The notes below the pieces were generated by a model that saw only the letters and a list, made by a program, of their open reading frames with translations, ran no database searches and was not told the DNA's origin. DNA of 64,000 nt. Source: Vicugna pacos. Taxonomy: Eukaryota > Chordata > Mammalia > Artiodactyla > Camelidae. Within the stretch, counting starts at the first letter, position 1. Each line of letters starts with the position of its first letter. The DNA lies in the NCBI RefSeq assembly GCF_048564905.1, contig NC_132989.1, forward strand, positions 109,532,257 to 109,596,256. The letters are read 5' to 3'. Made by a program: the position numbers and the translations under genes. This document shows positions 1 to 10,845 of this stretch, piece after piece.

Positions 1-832
1 ACAAAGTGACAAAATCTCATCCTTTAAAAAGATCAGTAAAATTGCTAAACCTTTAGCCAGACTGATATGCTGAGAGGCCAAGAGGAAAAGAGGAAGAAGA
101 GAGAGAAACCATGAAAGAATTACCAATATCAGTAACAAAAGAGGACACATTATTGCAGATCTTTCAGACTTGAAAGAATAATAAGATAATATTTTGAGAA
201 TCTTTGGGCCAATAATTTTGATAAAATGGATGAAACTGAAAAATTTCGTGAGAAACATGAATTACCAAATTTCTTTGAAGAACCTTATTAGCCATTTAAC
301 CATTAAACTAAATTTACAGTTAAAAGATATCTCCACAAAGAAAACTTCAGGTCCAGAATGCTTAACAAATGAAGCCAAGCAAGCATTAAAAAAAAAAAGA
401 AAGAAAGAAAGAATACCAACTAGACACAAGTTCTCCCAGAAAATATAGGATAAAAGAATGCTTCTCAACACATGTTAGGAGCTCAGCATTATCCTTACAC
501 CAAAACCAAAGATAGTTCAAGATAAGAAAAATGACAGACCAAAATCCCTCACAAACAAACATGGATTAAAAAAAAAAAAACTCCTTAACAAAATAACAAA
601 TTAAATCCAGTAAAATGTAAAAGGATAATCCATCATGAGCAAGCGGCTTTTTCCCCAGGAATAGAAAATTGGTTCAACACTCAAAAAGTGATTAATTAAT
701 TCATAAAACTGAAAAATAAAAACCAGATGATCATCTCAATAGATGATCAATACTGGCCAAAAAAAGCATTTGACAAAATCCAACATCCATTCGTAATAAA
801 AACTCTCAGCAAACGAAGATTAAAAGAAAACT
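1..832 (+). mobile_element. Old L1 fragment, ORF2 endonuclease-RT linker region
   Basis: A-rich plus-strand sequence with degraded but recognisable L1 ORF2 text, for example the segment at 720-780 that reads as 'ATCATCTCAATAGATG' followed by an AAAAGCATTTGACAAAATCCAACA-like block typical of the L1 reverse-transcriptase region. Many stops and gaps show it is ancient. It is interrupted at about 832 by a younger L1 and a short piece seems to resume at 1680-1697 (TTCTTCAACCTG). Confidence 0.8.
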
Positions 833-837
833 TATTC

Positions 838-1112
838 ATTACACCCAATAGTTTATACCTCCCCCTCCCATACTCCAGATTGACTGCCCTCCCCACTGGT
901 AACCACTAGTTTGTTCTCTGCATCTGTGAGTCTGCTTCTCTTTTGTTATATTCACTAGTTTGTTGTATTTTTTAGATTCGACATATAAGTGATATCATAC
1001 AGTATTTGTCTTTCTCTGTCTGACATATACCACTCAGCATAATGCCTTCCAAGTTTGTCCACGTTGCTGCAAATGGCAAAATTTCATTCTTTTTTATGGT
1101 CAATTAGTACTC

Positions 1113-1176
<64 letters not shown>

Positions 1177-1670
1177 CATCTTTATGGATTCATCTGTTGA
1201 TGGGCATTTAGATGGTTTCCATATCTTGGCATTGTAAATAATGCTGTTGTTAACATCAGGGTATATGGACCTTTTTGAATTAGTGGGTTTTTTTTTTTTT
1301 TTAATATATACCCAGGAATTTCATTCCTAGGTCATATGGTAGTTCTATTTTTAGTTTTTTTAGAAACCTCCATACTGTTTTCCGCAGTGGTTGCACCAAT
1401 TTACATTCCCACCAACAGTGTGTGAGGGTTCCCTTTTCTCCACATACTCACCAACACTGGTTATTTGTATTATTTTTGATAATAACCATTCTGACAGGTG
1501 TGAGGTGATAGTTCATTGTGATTTTGACTTGCATTTCCAAATGATTAGCAACAGACTCAAGGATGTATTGTACAACACGGGGAATATGGCCAACATTTTG
1601 TAATAACTGTAAATGTAAAGTAACCTTGAAAAATTGGATAAAAAAATAATAAAATTTTAAAAGAGGGGAG
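838..1670. mobile_element. L1 3' end with inverted 5' part (twin-priming structure)
   Basis: Positions 838-1550 are L1 ORF2 end plus 3'UTR in minus orientation; 1551-1665 continues the same 3'UTR in plus orientation (GATGTATTGTACAACACGGG) to an A-rich tail. In L1 coordinates the two parts abut, the hallmark of a single insertion with a 5' inversion. AAAAGAAAACTT at 822-833 and AAAAGAAAATT near 1672 look like the target duplication inside the older L1. A GT microsatellite interrupts the inverted part. Confidence 0.72.
1115..1175 (+). repeat. (GT)n microsatellite, about 30 units
   Basis: An uninterrupted GT run of about 61 bp lies within the inverted L1 segment, where L1 copies usually have a short GTGTGTATAT-like stretch, which probably seeded it. 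Length polymorphism is likely. Confidence 0.97.
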
Positions 1671-1845
1671 AAAAAGAAAATTCTTCAACCTGCCTTACTG
1701 TTGCTAGACCCTGAGCTGTTAGAGCAGGGAAAGGAGAGTGGAGGACTTCACCTCTCCAGTTTACATACAATATGCTGTTGGGTGAAACTGTGCTGGTGGT
1801 ACAGGATTTCACTATCATGCATTTTTCAGCATCATTTGGATTATA

Positions 1846-2256
1846 AAAGCAATTGTGAAGTAAGCCAGAAAGAGAAAGTAAAATACTATATGATATCACT
1901 AACATATGGTGACTAACAAAAGGGGAAAAAAGAGACACTAAATGAACTTATCTACAAAACAGAAACAGACTTGCAGACATAGTAAACAATTTTACAGTTT
2001 CCTGGGTGGAAAGGGGGTGGGAAGGGATAAATTGAGAGTTTGAGATGTGCAAATATTAACACTATACATAAAACAGATTAAAAAATAAATTTATTCTGTA
2101 TACCACAGGGAACTATACTCAATATCTTATAGTAATGTATAATGAAAAAGAATATGAAAACGACTCTATGTATGTACATGTATGACTGGGACGTTATGCC
2201 GTATAACAGAAATTGATACACTGTAACTGACTATACTACAATTTAAAAAAAATTTG
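1846..2256 (+). mobile_element. L1 3'UTR tail, artiodactyl-type
   Basis: Starts within the GTGAAGTAAGCCAGAAAGAG block near the ORF2 end and runs through the GGGAACTATACTCAATATCT block and the CTACAATTTAAAAAAAA tail. It is a 5'-truncated L1 with only the last few codons of ORF2 and the 3'UTR, moderately diverged from the copies at 34475 and 54401. The stretch between 1698 and 1845 is not recognised. Confidence 0.88.
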
Positions 2257-2274
2257 TCAAATGTAAACTATACA

Positions 2275-2956
2275 GAAACATCGAAAGTAAAGCTTAGAGT
2301 TTCTCCCTCCCACATCCAAAATCACCTCCATAGCAGTCAAAATTTGGTGCATAACTTCTATAATATTAACTTTTCTTACAAAATACATTCACACATAAAA
2401 TCTTTTACATTGGGAGAACATGTTACTTGACATTTTCATTTAAAAATATATTAAGAACAGTCTTCCAAGCTGATACAAACAGACCCACTGTAACCTGCTG
2501 AAGAATCCCAAACGACAGGAGTATATCCCCCCTCACACCATCTTTCTCCTGATGATCATTTCAGCTGTTTCCAGATGTTTCCTTTTCCAAAGAAACTGCG
2601 ATGAATGTTCTCGTTTCTATTTTTGTGTGTTTGTGTTTGCCTATCTTAAAAATTGAATGTTTTTGTTTTTGAATAAGTCTGTATAAATGAAGCGAACAGA
2701 TCAATAAGTGTTCACATTTGCACTGTATAAAGTGTCACAAGGTCACAAGCATACCTTCCTCCCAGCCGGGTATGAGTAGCTATTTTCATACATTCTTACA
2801 AGCCCTGAATTCTAACCACGTTTTAAGTTTTAACAAATGTGATGGTGAAACTTGTGGTTTTATTATTGTTTCCTGTATTATCCAGGAGGTGATGCAGCTT
2901 TTTATTTGCACTTTATTGTTTAGCGGATTGCCTGCTTATGTCATTTACATATTTTT
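2275..2956 (-). mobile_element. Old L1 (L1ME-like), 3' part, minus strand
   Basis: Contains antisense L1 phrases such as TTAAAAATATATTAAGAACAG, a degenerate block like 'AAACTGCGATGAATGTTCTCG' shortened here, and GCCTATCTTAAAAATTGAATG-type text. It is highly diverged. It breaks exactly at the target duplication of the young L1 at 2957 and resumes at 4058. Confidence 0.6.
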
Positions 2957-4057
2957 TAAAGATTTTTTAATTGATTTATAGTCATTTTACAATGTTGTGT
3001 CAAATTCCAGTGTAGAGCACAATTTTTCAGTTATACATGAACATACATATATATTCACTGTCATATTTTATTTTTTGTTGTGAGCTACCATAAGATCTTG
3101 TATATATTTCCCTGTGCTATACAGTATAATCTTGTTTATCTACTCTACATATGCCTGTCAGTATCTACAATTTTGAAATCCCAGTCTGTCCCTTCCCACC
3201 TCCCTGCCCCCTTGACAACCACAAGTTTGTATTCTATGTCTATGAGTCTGTTTCTGTTTTGTATTTATATTTTGTTTTTAGATTCCACATATAAGAGAAC
3301 TCATATGGTATTTTTATTTCTCTTTCTGGCTTACTACACTTAGAATGACATTCTCCAGGAACATCCATGCTGCTGCAAATGGCGTTATGTTGTCGTTTTT
3401 CTGGCTGAATAGTATTCCATTGTATAAATAGACCAAATGTTCTTTATCCAGTCATCTGTTGATGGACATTTGGGCTGTTTCCTTGTCTTGGCTATGGTAA
3501 ATAGTGCTGCTTTGAACATTGGGGTGCATGTATCTTTTCCAATTAGAGTTCCCTCCAGATATATGCCCAGGAGTGGGATTCCTGGGTCATATGGTAAGTC
3601 TATTCCTAGTCTTTTGAGGAATCTCCACACTGTTTTCCATAGTGGCTGCACCAAACTGCATACCCACCAGCAGTGTAGGAGGGTTCCCCTTTCTCCACAG
3701 CCTCTCCAGCATTTGTCATTTGTGGACTTTTGAATGATGGCCATTCTGACTGGTATGAGGTGATACCTCATTGTAGTTTTGATTTGCATTTCTCTGATAA
3801 TTAGTGATATTCAGCATTTTTTCATGTGCCTATTGATCATGTGTATGTCTTCCTCGGAGAATTGCTTGTTTAGGTCTTCTGCCCATTTTTGGATTGGGTT
3901 GTTTGTTTTTTTCTTATTATGTCCTATGAGCTGCTTATATATTCTGGAGAACAAGCCTCTGTCAGTTTCATCATTTGCAAAAATTTTCTCCCATTCCGTA
4001 GGTTGTTGTTTTGTTTTATTTATGGTTTCCTTTGCTGTGCATCATTTACATATTTTT
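2941..4057 (-). mobile_element. Young 5'-truncated L1 with perfect 16-bp target duplication
   Basis: The element body is 2957-4041, flanked on both sides by TCATTTACATATTTTT (2941-2956 and 4042-4057), a perfect 16-bp duplication. Minus-strand 3385-3789 encodes the C-terminus of L1 ORF2p, with [20 protein letters not shown] and later the [10 protein letters not shown] and TMEYYSA signatures; the Cys-rich zinc-knuckle-like region is visible. The 3' end, on the left, is TTTTTAATTGATTTATAGTC in antisense, matching copies at 35342 and 61754. Low divergence and an exact duplication indicate a fairly recent insertion, probably within the camelid lineage. The host sequence is an older minus-strand L1. 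Confidence 0.93.
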
Positions 4058-4125
4058 GATCCTTTGTTATTTGGTTTGTAACGTTCTCCCAGACTATCAT
4101 GTGTCTTTTGACCTTTTTTGGAAGT
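4058..4125 (-). mobile_element. Continuation of the old L1 after the young insertion
   Basis: The antisense ORF2 phrase around TTCTCCCAGACTATCATGTG continues the old L1 reading that stops at 2956, so the young copy at 2957-4041 split it. Confidence 0.55.
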
Positions 4126-4625
4126 AACTCAGTCATAATTCTTGGTTGCAAACACAATTCACTCCTACACAAAACACAAAACACAAAAACTCCTGGTTTT
4201 AGCTGAAAAATAACTTATTAAAGAGTATTAGATAGATCACAGAAGTTCCAAGAAGAAACAAACAGCTGATCTCTGTAGCTGATCTACAAAGCTAGGGGAA
4301 ATGTCCAAATTAAGCTGGGGCATTGTTACATTAGACACTCTGCTCTTTTCCAAGCCCCAATGTACAGATGTCACTGACAACAGCTGGATGCTTCTCTGAC
4401 GCTCTCAACATAATTTCATGAGGCCCCTTCTCCACATCTTGCTTTTTTGAATCCGAAATTAGAATGGCTGCACCTGAGTCAGGAGGCCAGTCTCAACAAG
4501 AGCTGCAAGGGAGGCTGGGAAATTGGATTTCTGGCTTCTATTTTAAGAAGGATAAATTATAAAGGAGATAATTCCCCAAACATCTGAATGACATTTAAAA
4601 GTTGGTGGCCAGTGAGTAAACATTT
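4126..4625. repeat. Unassigned old interspersed repeat
   Basis: The stretch beginning AACTCAGTCATAATTCTTGG and ending near GCAAGGGAGGCTGGGAAATT resembles a dispersed mammalian repeat I have seen in other loci, but I cannot name the family. It separates two blocks of old minus-strand L1 and may have been inserted into it. Confidence 0.3.
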
Positions 4626-4629
4626 AAAA

Positions 4630-5490
4630 TGTCCACTACCTTTTACACTACACACTTCAAAAAGTCTTTGCCTCACATATGTTTTTAAATTTCATGAAAT
4701 CAAATGTGTCATTTTTTTCTTTATATTTTTATGGTTTTAGTCTTGCTTAAAAACAATCACTACATGATGATTACACAAATATTCTCTGGTGTTTTCCAAA
4801 ACTATTGTGGTCTTACTTTTTAGCATTCAGATTTTTCATTCATCTGTAATTTGTTATTATATAATGATGAAGGAATAAAATTGTAAACTCTTCCAAAAGT
4901 ACACCCAATTCTTTCAATTTTATTAACTGAATAACACATAAATTATTCACTGATTTATAATGCCATCTTTAATTATATGTTAAATGACCTCTGTTTGTCC
5001 TCTAAAATTGTTTGTTTATTGCAGGCCAGTACTATACCACTTTGCTTAAAGTAGCTTTATATTAAGTTTTCATATCTAGTAGGACAAGCCCCTTTGCTGT
5101 TGCTCCATTTCGAGGTTTTCTTGGCATTCTTCCTGTGTTTATTCTTCCACATACACTTTAGGATCACTTACATGTTCCAAAGAGGAAAAAAATATTCTGA
5201 TTGAGACTACATTAAATTTATATGTTAATTTCAAAAGAAGTGACATTTTTATGATATTGCCTTCTTATCCAGAACATGGTCTGTCTTTCCATTTATTTGG
5301 GTTTTGTTTTATATGTTTCAATATAATTTTATAGTTCTCTTCACAGAGTCTTTCTCATTAAATTCATTCCTAGGTATTTCATGGCTTTTTCCTCACATGA
5401 TTACGAATGGGATCTTTCTCATTTCCATTTTTATAATGTCACTTTAGCCTATTTTTCTGACTGCATCTGATTCTGCTATATACAATGTAT
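4630..5490 (-). mobile_element. Old L1 ORF2 fragment, minus strand
   Basis: Antisense ORF2 text is recognisable: GCAGGCCAGTACTATACCAC, AAGTAGCTTTATATTAAG and TTCATTCCTAGGTATTTCAT. Orientation and ORF2 coordinate order fit the old L1 at 2275 and 4058. From 5490 to 6000 I see AT-rich sequence with no recognisable feature. Confidence 0.72.
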
Positions 5491-6011
5491 AGTCTACCCT
5501 TCATGTAAGCAATTCCCAGAGAGCTCAATACTGATAATTCTATATAAAATGAGTTTGGTGGGACACATGACCGTTTCCTAATTAAAACTGATTGTCCCAT
5601 ACACTAGATTTGCTATTTTTTTCAAACTTGACACATCTATTAGATATTCATTGTTTACAGTTCAGCTCCAATTTTTCTTTACTATAATAACAACTATATG
5701 TGTGTGTATGTGCATCCTTACTGTTTACCAATGTTATATTGCAATTTGACATGTGATTTACATGAACTTATCCATTTACAATGTCTCAAAATATATTTCT
5801 AACTAGATCTAAAAATTTAAGTCTTTAGCATATATTGTGAAACCATCTGTTTCTCTATATAGAATCTAGAATTCTAGTTTCTACTGCAAACCGAAAGCTA
5901 AAATTTCCAAATGACTGTAAACTCGGCTAAGCACATAAACAAAAAAGGTTGGTTTTTTTTTTCTATAAAATGTTTATAGAATTTTGAGCAAAATAAGAAT
6001 TATAAACTCAC

Positions 6012-6210
6012 TTCTACACAAAAATGATTCTGAACATCAAGATTAAGGGCTCGAACAGCACTTAGTCCTGGTGATGGCAACATACTTTGTACAGAGCGGA
6101 GCACTCCAGCTACACTGACAGTGTTACTGGCTGCAGCAAAGGACGCGGTCAAATGACCCGAGTCTTGGTCAAGGCTTTGTGAGATGCCAGATTTGTAAGT
6201 CATTCACCTT
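6012..6210 (-). other. Weak exon-like segment antisense to a MIR edge
   Basis: The minus strand has an open frame from ATG at 6203 encoding about 64 residues (including SMLPSPGLSAVRALNLDVQ) that runs into a strong donor-like GTAGAA|GTGAGT at 6012/6011. A TTCCCAG acceptor-like site lies at 6211. An in-frame TGA directly precedes the ATG, so it could only be a first coding exon. I recognise no protein family and part of it overlaps MIR sequence. Chance is the default explanation. Confidence 0.15.
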
Positions 6211-6300
6211 CTGGGAATACAGTTCCTACATCTATAAAATGAGTGAGTTGGTCTAATAGGCACTTAGGTCTCTCTCAGTTTCCGTGTTCCAAGATTCCAA
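6195..6300 (+). mobile_element. MIR SINE fragment
   Basis: The MIR core and 3' half are readable: GTAAGTCATTCACCTTCTGG, ACATCTATAAAATGAGTGAG, then a TTAGGTCTCTCTCAGTTTCC-like tail. It is ancient and about 30% diverged by eye. Confidence 0.65.
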
Positions 6301-9300
6301 GTCTCAAAAGTAGACTCTGTGGTGCCCCCAAGACCATGGGGAATGGTGGATGTCTGAATTCATGGAAAAACAACTAGCTCAGGCACACTGCAACCACAAC
6401 TTTCAGGCACACTGATCAGCCACAGTCTGTTTATAAAGGCATTTTACTGCAGCCTCTTTGCTGATTATATACCGCACGTATGGACGTGCTAATTAATTTA
6501 GTTGAAGTTATATTTATTTCCATATCAATTCTGGTACCACATGAAGAAATATAGCCTCTGCTTGTTTCCACACCTTGGACTGGTTGACATAGGATGCTCA
6601 AATGTGACTCAGACTAAAATGTGTGCTGACATCAGTAACCATCTTAGTATAGCCACACCAGGAACGTGGGTGTTTCTGAAGCCAGGTGCTCTACACATGC
6701 CATGCCCAATTAGCTGTGCCTCAGCTCACAGTCAGATCCATTTGAGCCACATTCTGAGAAATTTTCTAGCATGTAAACAGGATGCCATTTTTTAAAAAAA
6801 TCAAAAGTGAAATGTTAAGCCCTAGGCTTCTAATACACACAGAGAAAAGCCATCAAAAAATCTCAGACAATATCTCTTATAGTTCAGGGTTCCAAGGAGC
6901 CAAGCAGGCGCCCGTTTTTCTAATCAGGAAGTTTTCTGTCTGAGAAATTAAAAGCTTTCGGGAATAGTTAGAGGTTTTGAATCTTTTAAATAACCTTGAA
7001 TCCTTCAGGTATTAAATTCAAGATAAAAATGAGCCATAAGTAATAGACATCCAGAATATTAAAATAGAGAGACGGCTCCTGAATATGCATCAGGCTTTCA
7101 AACTATAAGAAAGCCAGTTTATGGCTGGTGGTAAGCAGATTGCTAAAGAACAGTTCTGGGGTTTGTTGCTGTTTTATAAATTTTCCTCATATATAGAATT
7201 AAGAGGCAGATGATTCTCTTTTAATTTCATCCTTGCACAAATGGATTCCCAGCCTTCGTTCTCAATGATATAAATGAGCCTAATTAAATTCCCTACCATT
7301 GACACATCAAGGTAACCATCTGTGAATTGCCAGTTTCATCTGGCCTGATTTGAGAACCAGTCTGACATATTCCAAGGAGTTACAGACCCTTGCCCTAGAA
7401 TAAAAATAAACTCTTCTCTAAGAAATAGAGAAAGGTTCCACTGTCCATGGGAATGAAAGCCAGTTTACTTAAGTCTAATTAGTTCACTGTTTGGTGTGTG
7501 TGACTCACGTGAGGTACACGGGACATCTGCATGACCACACACCTCATTCCCATGTGTTGACAGGTTCAGTGCTGCTAAATGACGTTCATTGGTTTTCCGA
7601 GTTCGAATCAAAGTCATTCATGTTTTCAGTAAATGGGCAAGTTTCTGTAAATAGATACCATGCTGAGGAAAAGTGAAAAGGGTTTGGTCATGCCAAGCCA
7701 GGAGAACTGAAGGTCCACGTCATTTCTGGCAGCTTCTGTGCAGAAAACCCGCAAAAGGAAGCGATGCCCTCGCTGCAGGAAAAGGCAGTGAGGACACGTG
7801 GGTAAAATGAGACTTTTTTAATCCCATGAACTTTTTCTACTAGAGGTGACACTTTGGAGAAGTTGAAACTGCTTCATGTTTCATCTTGTGTTTGTTTATT
7901 TTAATTTGCCATTAGCTTGCACAGCACACCTTCTTTAAGTTTAATTATGTTCCTCAGGAGCCTAAGGAGTCCTACAACACACTGTGCCAGATGGATGAGG
8001 GGCAAAGTTACTTGGAAAATTTTGATAACCTTCTCATCCAGAAAGGTAATTCCTATCAGGGAAATCGAGCCCCTGGGTCAGAAATCTTTGACAATGGAAT
8101 CTGAATAAAGGTTATCAGCAATTTCAGATAAACTGGAATTTAAATGAAATCTTAAGGCATTTATTTCCTGTGGGTATTAGCACAACCTTCCAAATCCAGA
8201 ATGAAACAGGCTTATAAAGTTGTTCATGAAGCAGGAGGCTGAGCTGTTGGCCCAAGGCTTGAGCAAATCCTTTACACTGGAGGAAGTGTGATCAAAAGCG
8301 GGAGAGAAGACAAGACCAAAAGGAACGTAGACGCTACCAGAGTGACTGCTGCACAGAGTGGTCTCTCAGTGGGACTGCGTCTACATGGCTAGAAAAGAGC
8401 TGGTCAGAGGATGGCAAAACTCCTTCGCTATCAAGGCAATTAGTGCTTCAGAGAAGCAGCCCTACATTCGGGTCACGTAGAAAAACTTGCTAACCTGAAG
8501 TAGATGAGTTACCACTTTTTACCCAGTCATTTGAAGATGCAGGTGTTTTTATCCTAATCAAAGAAATTAGAGAAAATCAGAAGTGAACAAAAGAGAGAGA
8601 CTCACGAACAAGGACCGAATGAGGGAAAACAGAAACATAGGCGTACGCATGGGTACCAAGGTGGACAGAGCAAAACGTTAAATGAAAAGAAAGATTTGTA
8701 GACAAGTCCACTATGATAAGAAGATGGGTTGGCATTTAGATTTCAGACTGATGTAAAAGAAAGAAGAAATGCACACAGATGAGGGGAAATGGAGGCAAAT
8801 ACAGTAATAATAGCAAAGGGAAATAAAACAAATGCAAAGTTCCATTCCTAATAATTCTTGTGAAACAAGAATTCAGGTCTGGGTTAGGTCTTGAGTATCA
8901 AATATAGAAGAAAACTTAAGCTGTAGAGACTAATCCTCCCCTACTTAAAGATTTTGCATGGGGCCGCAACATTCCAGCACCAGTTAGCAAAACGGTGCAT
9001 GACTACAACATATTCTTAAATTCTGACCACAGCCGTGTCGTAAAGAACCAGTCAGACTTTAGGGGCCACTATCAGGAAACGATTCAGCAACTGAAGATGG
9101 TTAAGTTTGAGGATGGGACCAAATGAATAATGAGAGCATTTCAAGTTCAATGAGTGAAATAAAATGTGGCCTGGTAAACATTACTTTAGAGAGCAAGGCG
9201 AAAGTACACTGTTACGTATGCTGGCAGAGCTGATGAGAGCAAGATATGAAATAACAGGATAGCCCAATGGGGAGAGAAAGCACAGCTGGAAAGAATCCAG

Positions 9301-9490
9301 TAGTAGGCAAAACTCAAAAATAGAAACAGACAGACATGAGAAAATTTGTAAGAATGTATAGACCATTAAACTGGAGGAAAGACCGAAGCAGGTCCTATAG
9401 TTAATAGGTACCAGACACAATGCTGAGACAGGATCTCAGCCTTGGAGAGCGTATTTCTTAGAAATGAGATGCCAGGTAGAAAGGGGATCA
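6301..9490. other. Mostly unique intronic DNA, no recognised gene
   Basis: No repeat family or known exon is recognised here apart from the exon-like segment at 7916-8045. 6490-6810 has an open frame of 97 codons with no recognisable motif. 8580-9480 is A/G-rich on the plus strand. Some parts around 7250-7380 (ATAAATGAGCCTAATTAAAT) are low in repeats and could be conserved non-coding DNA. Confidence 0.5.
7916..8045 (+). other. Exon-like segment, plus strand, unrecognised product
   Basis: TTTTAATTTGCCATTAG at 7899-7915 resembles a splice acceptor and AAAG|GTAATT at 8045/8046 a donor. Between them one frame is open with protein-like composition (HTFFKFNYVPQEPKESYNTL, then QMDEGQSYLENFDNLLIQK). 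The only upstream stop in that frame is the TAG of the acceptor itself, and the frame stays open to about 8104. A second frame is also open, which weakens the case. It is antisense to FBXL7. I recognise no family; it may be an old pseudogene piece, a non-coding exon or chance. Confidence 0.2.
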
Positions 9491-9494
9491 CAGT

Positions 9495-10845
9495 CCACTT
9501 CCTTTTAACTTTCATTAGTTTCCTTTCAAAGTTTCCTTGTGCCTCTTGGCAATCTTTATCTCCCCTCTCCCCACATCTCAGTGTCCCCAGGCAATCAATG
9601 ATCTGTTTTTGGTCACTAAGATTAGTTTACATTTTCTAGAACTTTATAGAGTATGTTATTGTCTGGTTTCTTTCTCTCAGTATGATTATTTTGAGATCCA
9701 TCCATGTCGGTGCATGCATCAATAGTTTATTTTTCTTGAATAGTTTTCCACTGTATGGATATTTCACAATTTGTCCACCAAACTATCGATGAACATTTGA
9801 GTTATTTCCAGCTCTGTGCTATTATAAATAAAGCAGCTATGAACATTTGTGCACAAGCCTTTGTATGGAACTTATACTTCATTTATGTTGGACAAGTACT
9901 TAAAAGCAGAATGGCTGGATTCCACGGTAGGAGTACGTTTAACTTCTTAAGAAACTATTAAATTGTTTTCTAAATTGGTTATATACCATTGTACATTCCC
10001 CTCAGCAGTGAACGTTAACATTTGTTCTACACCCTCACCTGTACTTTATATATCAGTCCTTTTAAACTTTTTAATTTTAGCCACTCTAAGAGGTCTGTAG
10101 TGATGACTCACTGCAGTTTTAATTAGCATTTCTCTAATGATTGGTGATACTGAGCATTTCCTCATGTACCTTTTTGATTCTCACCCATCTTCTTTAGTAA
10201 AATGTCTGTTCAAATGTTTTGCCCATTTTTTTATTGGGGTTTTGACCTTTTTATTATTGAGTTATAAGAATTCTTTATATATTCCAGAATCAAGTCCTCG
10301 TTAGATCTATATATTGCAAATATCTATGTCCAGTCTGTGCCCTGCATTTTTTCCTTAATAATGGCTTTTCAAAAGCAAAATGTTTTAAGTTTAATAGAAT
10401 CTAATGTATTGATTTTTTTTCTTTTGTCATTTGGGCTTTTTGTTTCTTATTTAATAAGTCTTGGCAAACCCAAGGTCACTAAGATTTTCTCCTGTGTTCT
10501 CTTTTAAAAGTTTTGTTTTGTCTGTTTGTTTGTCTTAAGTCTTCAATTTTGGTCTACAATCCATTTTGAGTTATTGTTTATATATAGTGTGAAGTAACTG
10601 TTGGGATTAATTTTGTTGCACGTAACTGTCCAATTGTTTCAGTATCATTTGTCATAAAGACTATCCTTTCTTCATTGAATTAACTGGCTTTGCCCATTTC
10701 TCAAAAATCAATTTTGTAGACTTTTAAAGACTTTTTTCTATTTGTATTTCTAGACTTTTTTCTATTCTACTGGTCTATTTGCCTGTCTTTACATTAACAT
10801 ACACTGTCTTCTTTCCTGTGGCTTTTCAGTCTTGGAATCAGGCAG
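9495..10845 (-). mobile_element. Old L1, ORF2 3' half and 3'UTR, minus strand
   Basis: A long continuous antisense L1 with clear landmarks: TTTTGAGATCCATCCATGTC, TATAAATAAAGCAGCTATGA, TTCTAATGATTGGTGATACT-like text and TTCAATTTTGGTCTACAATCC-like text near 10545. Several short plus-strand open frames here are its antisense shadows. Intermediate divergence suggests an L1M-type copy predating artiodactyls. Confidence 0.88.

Noticed and set aside
1055-1237. Frame with a Cys-Val repeat
   Set aside because: Translation of the GT microsatellite inside an L1.
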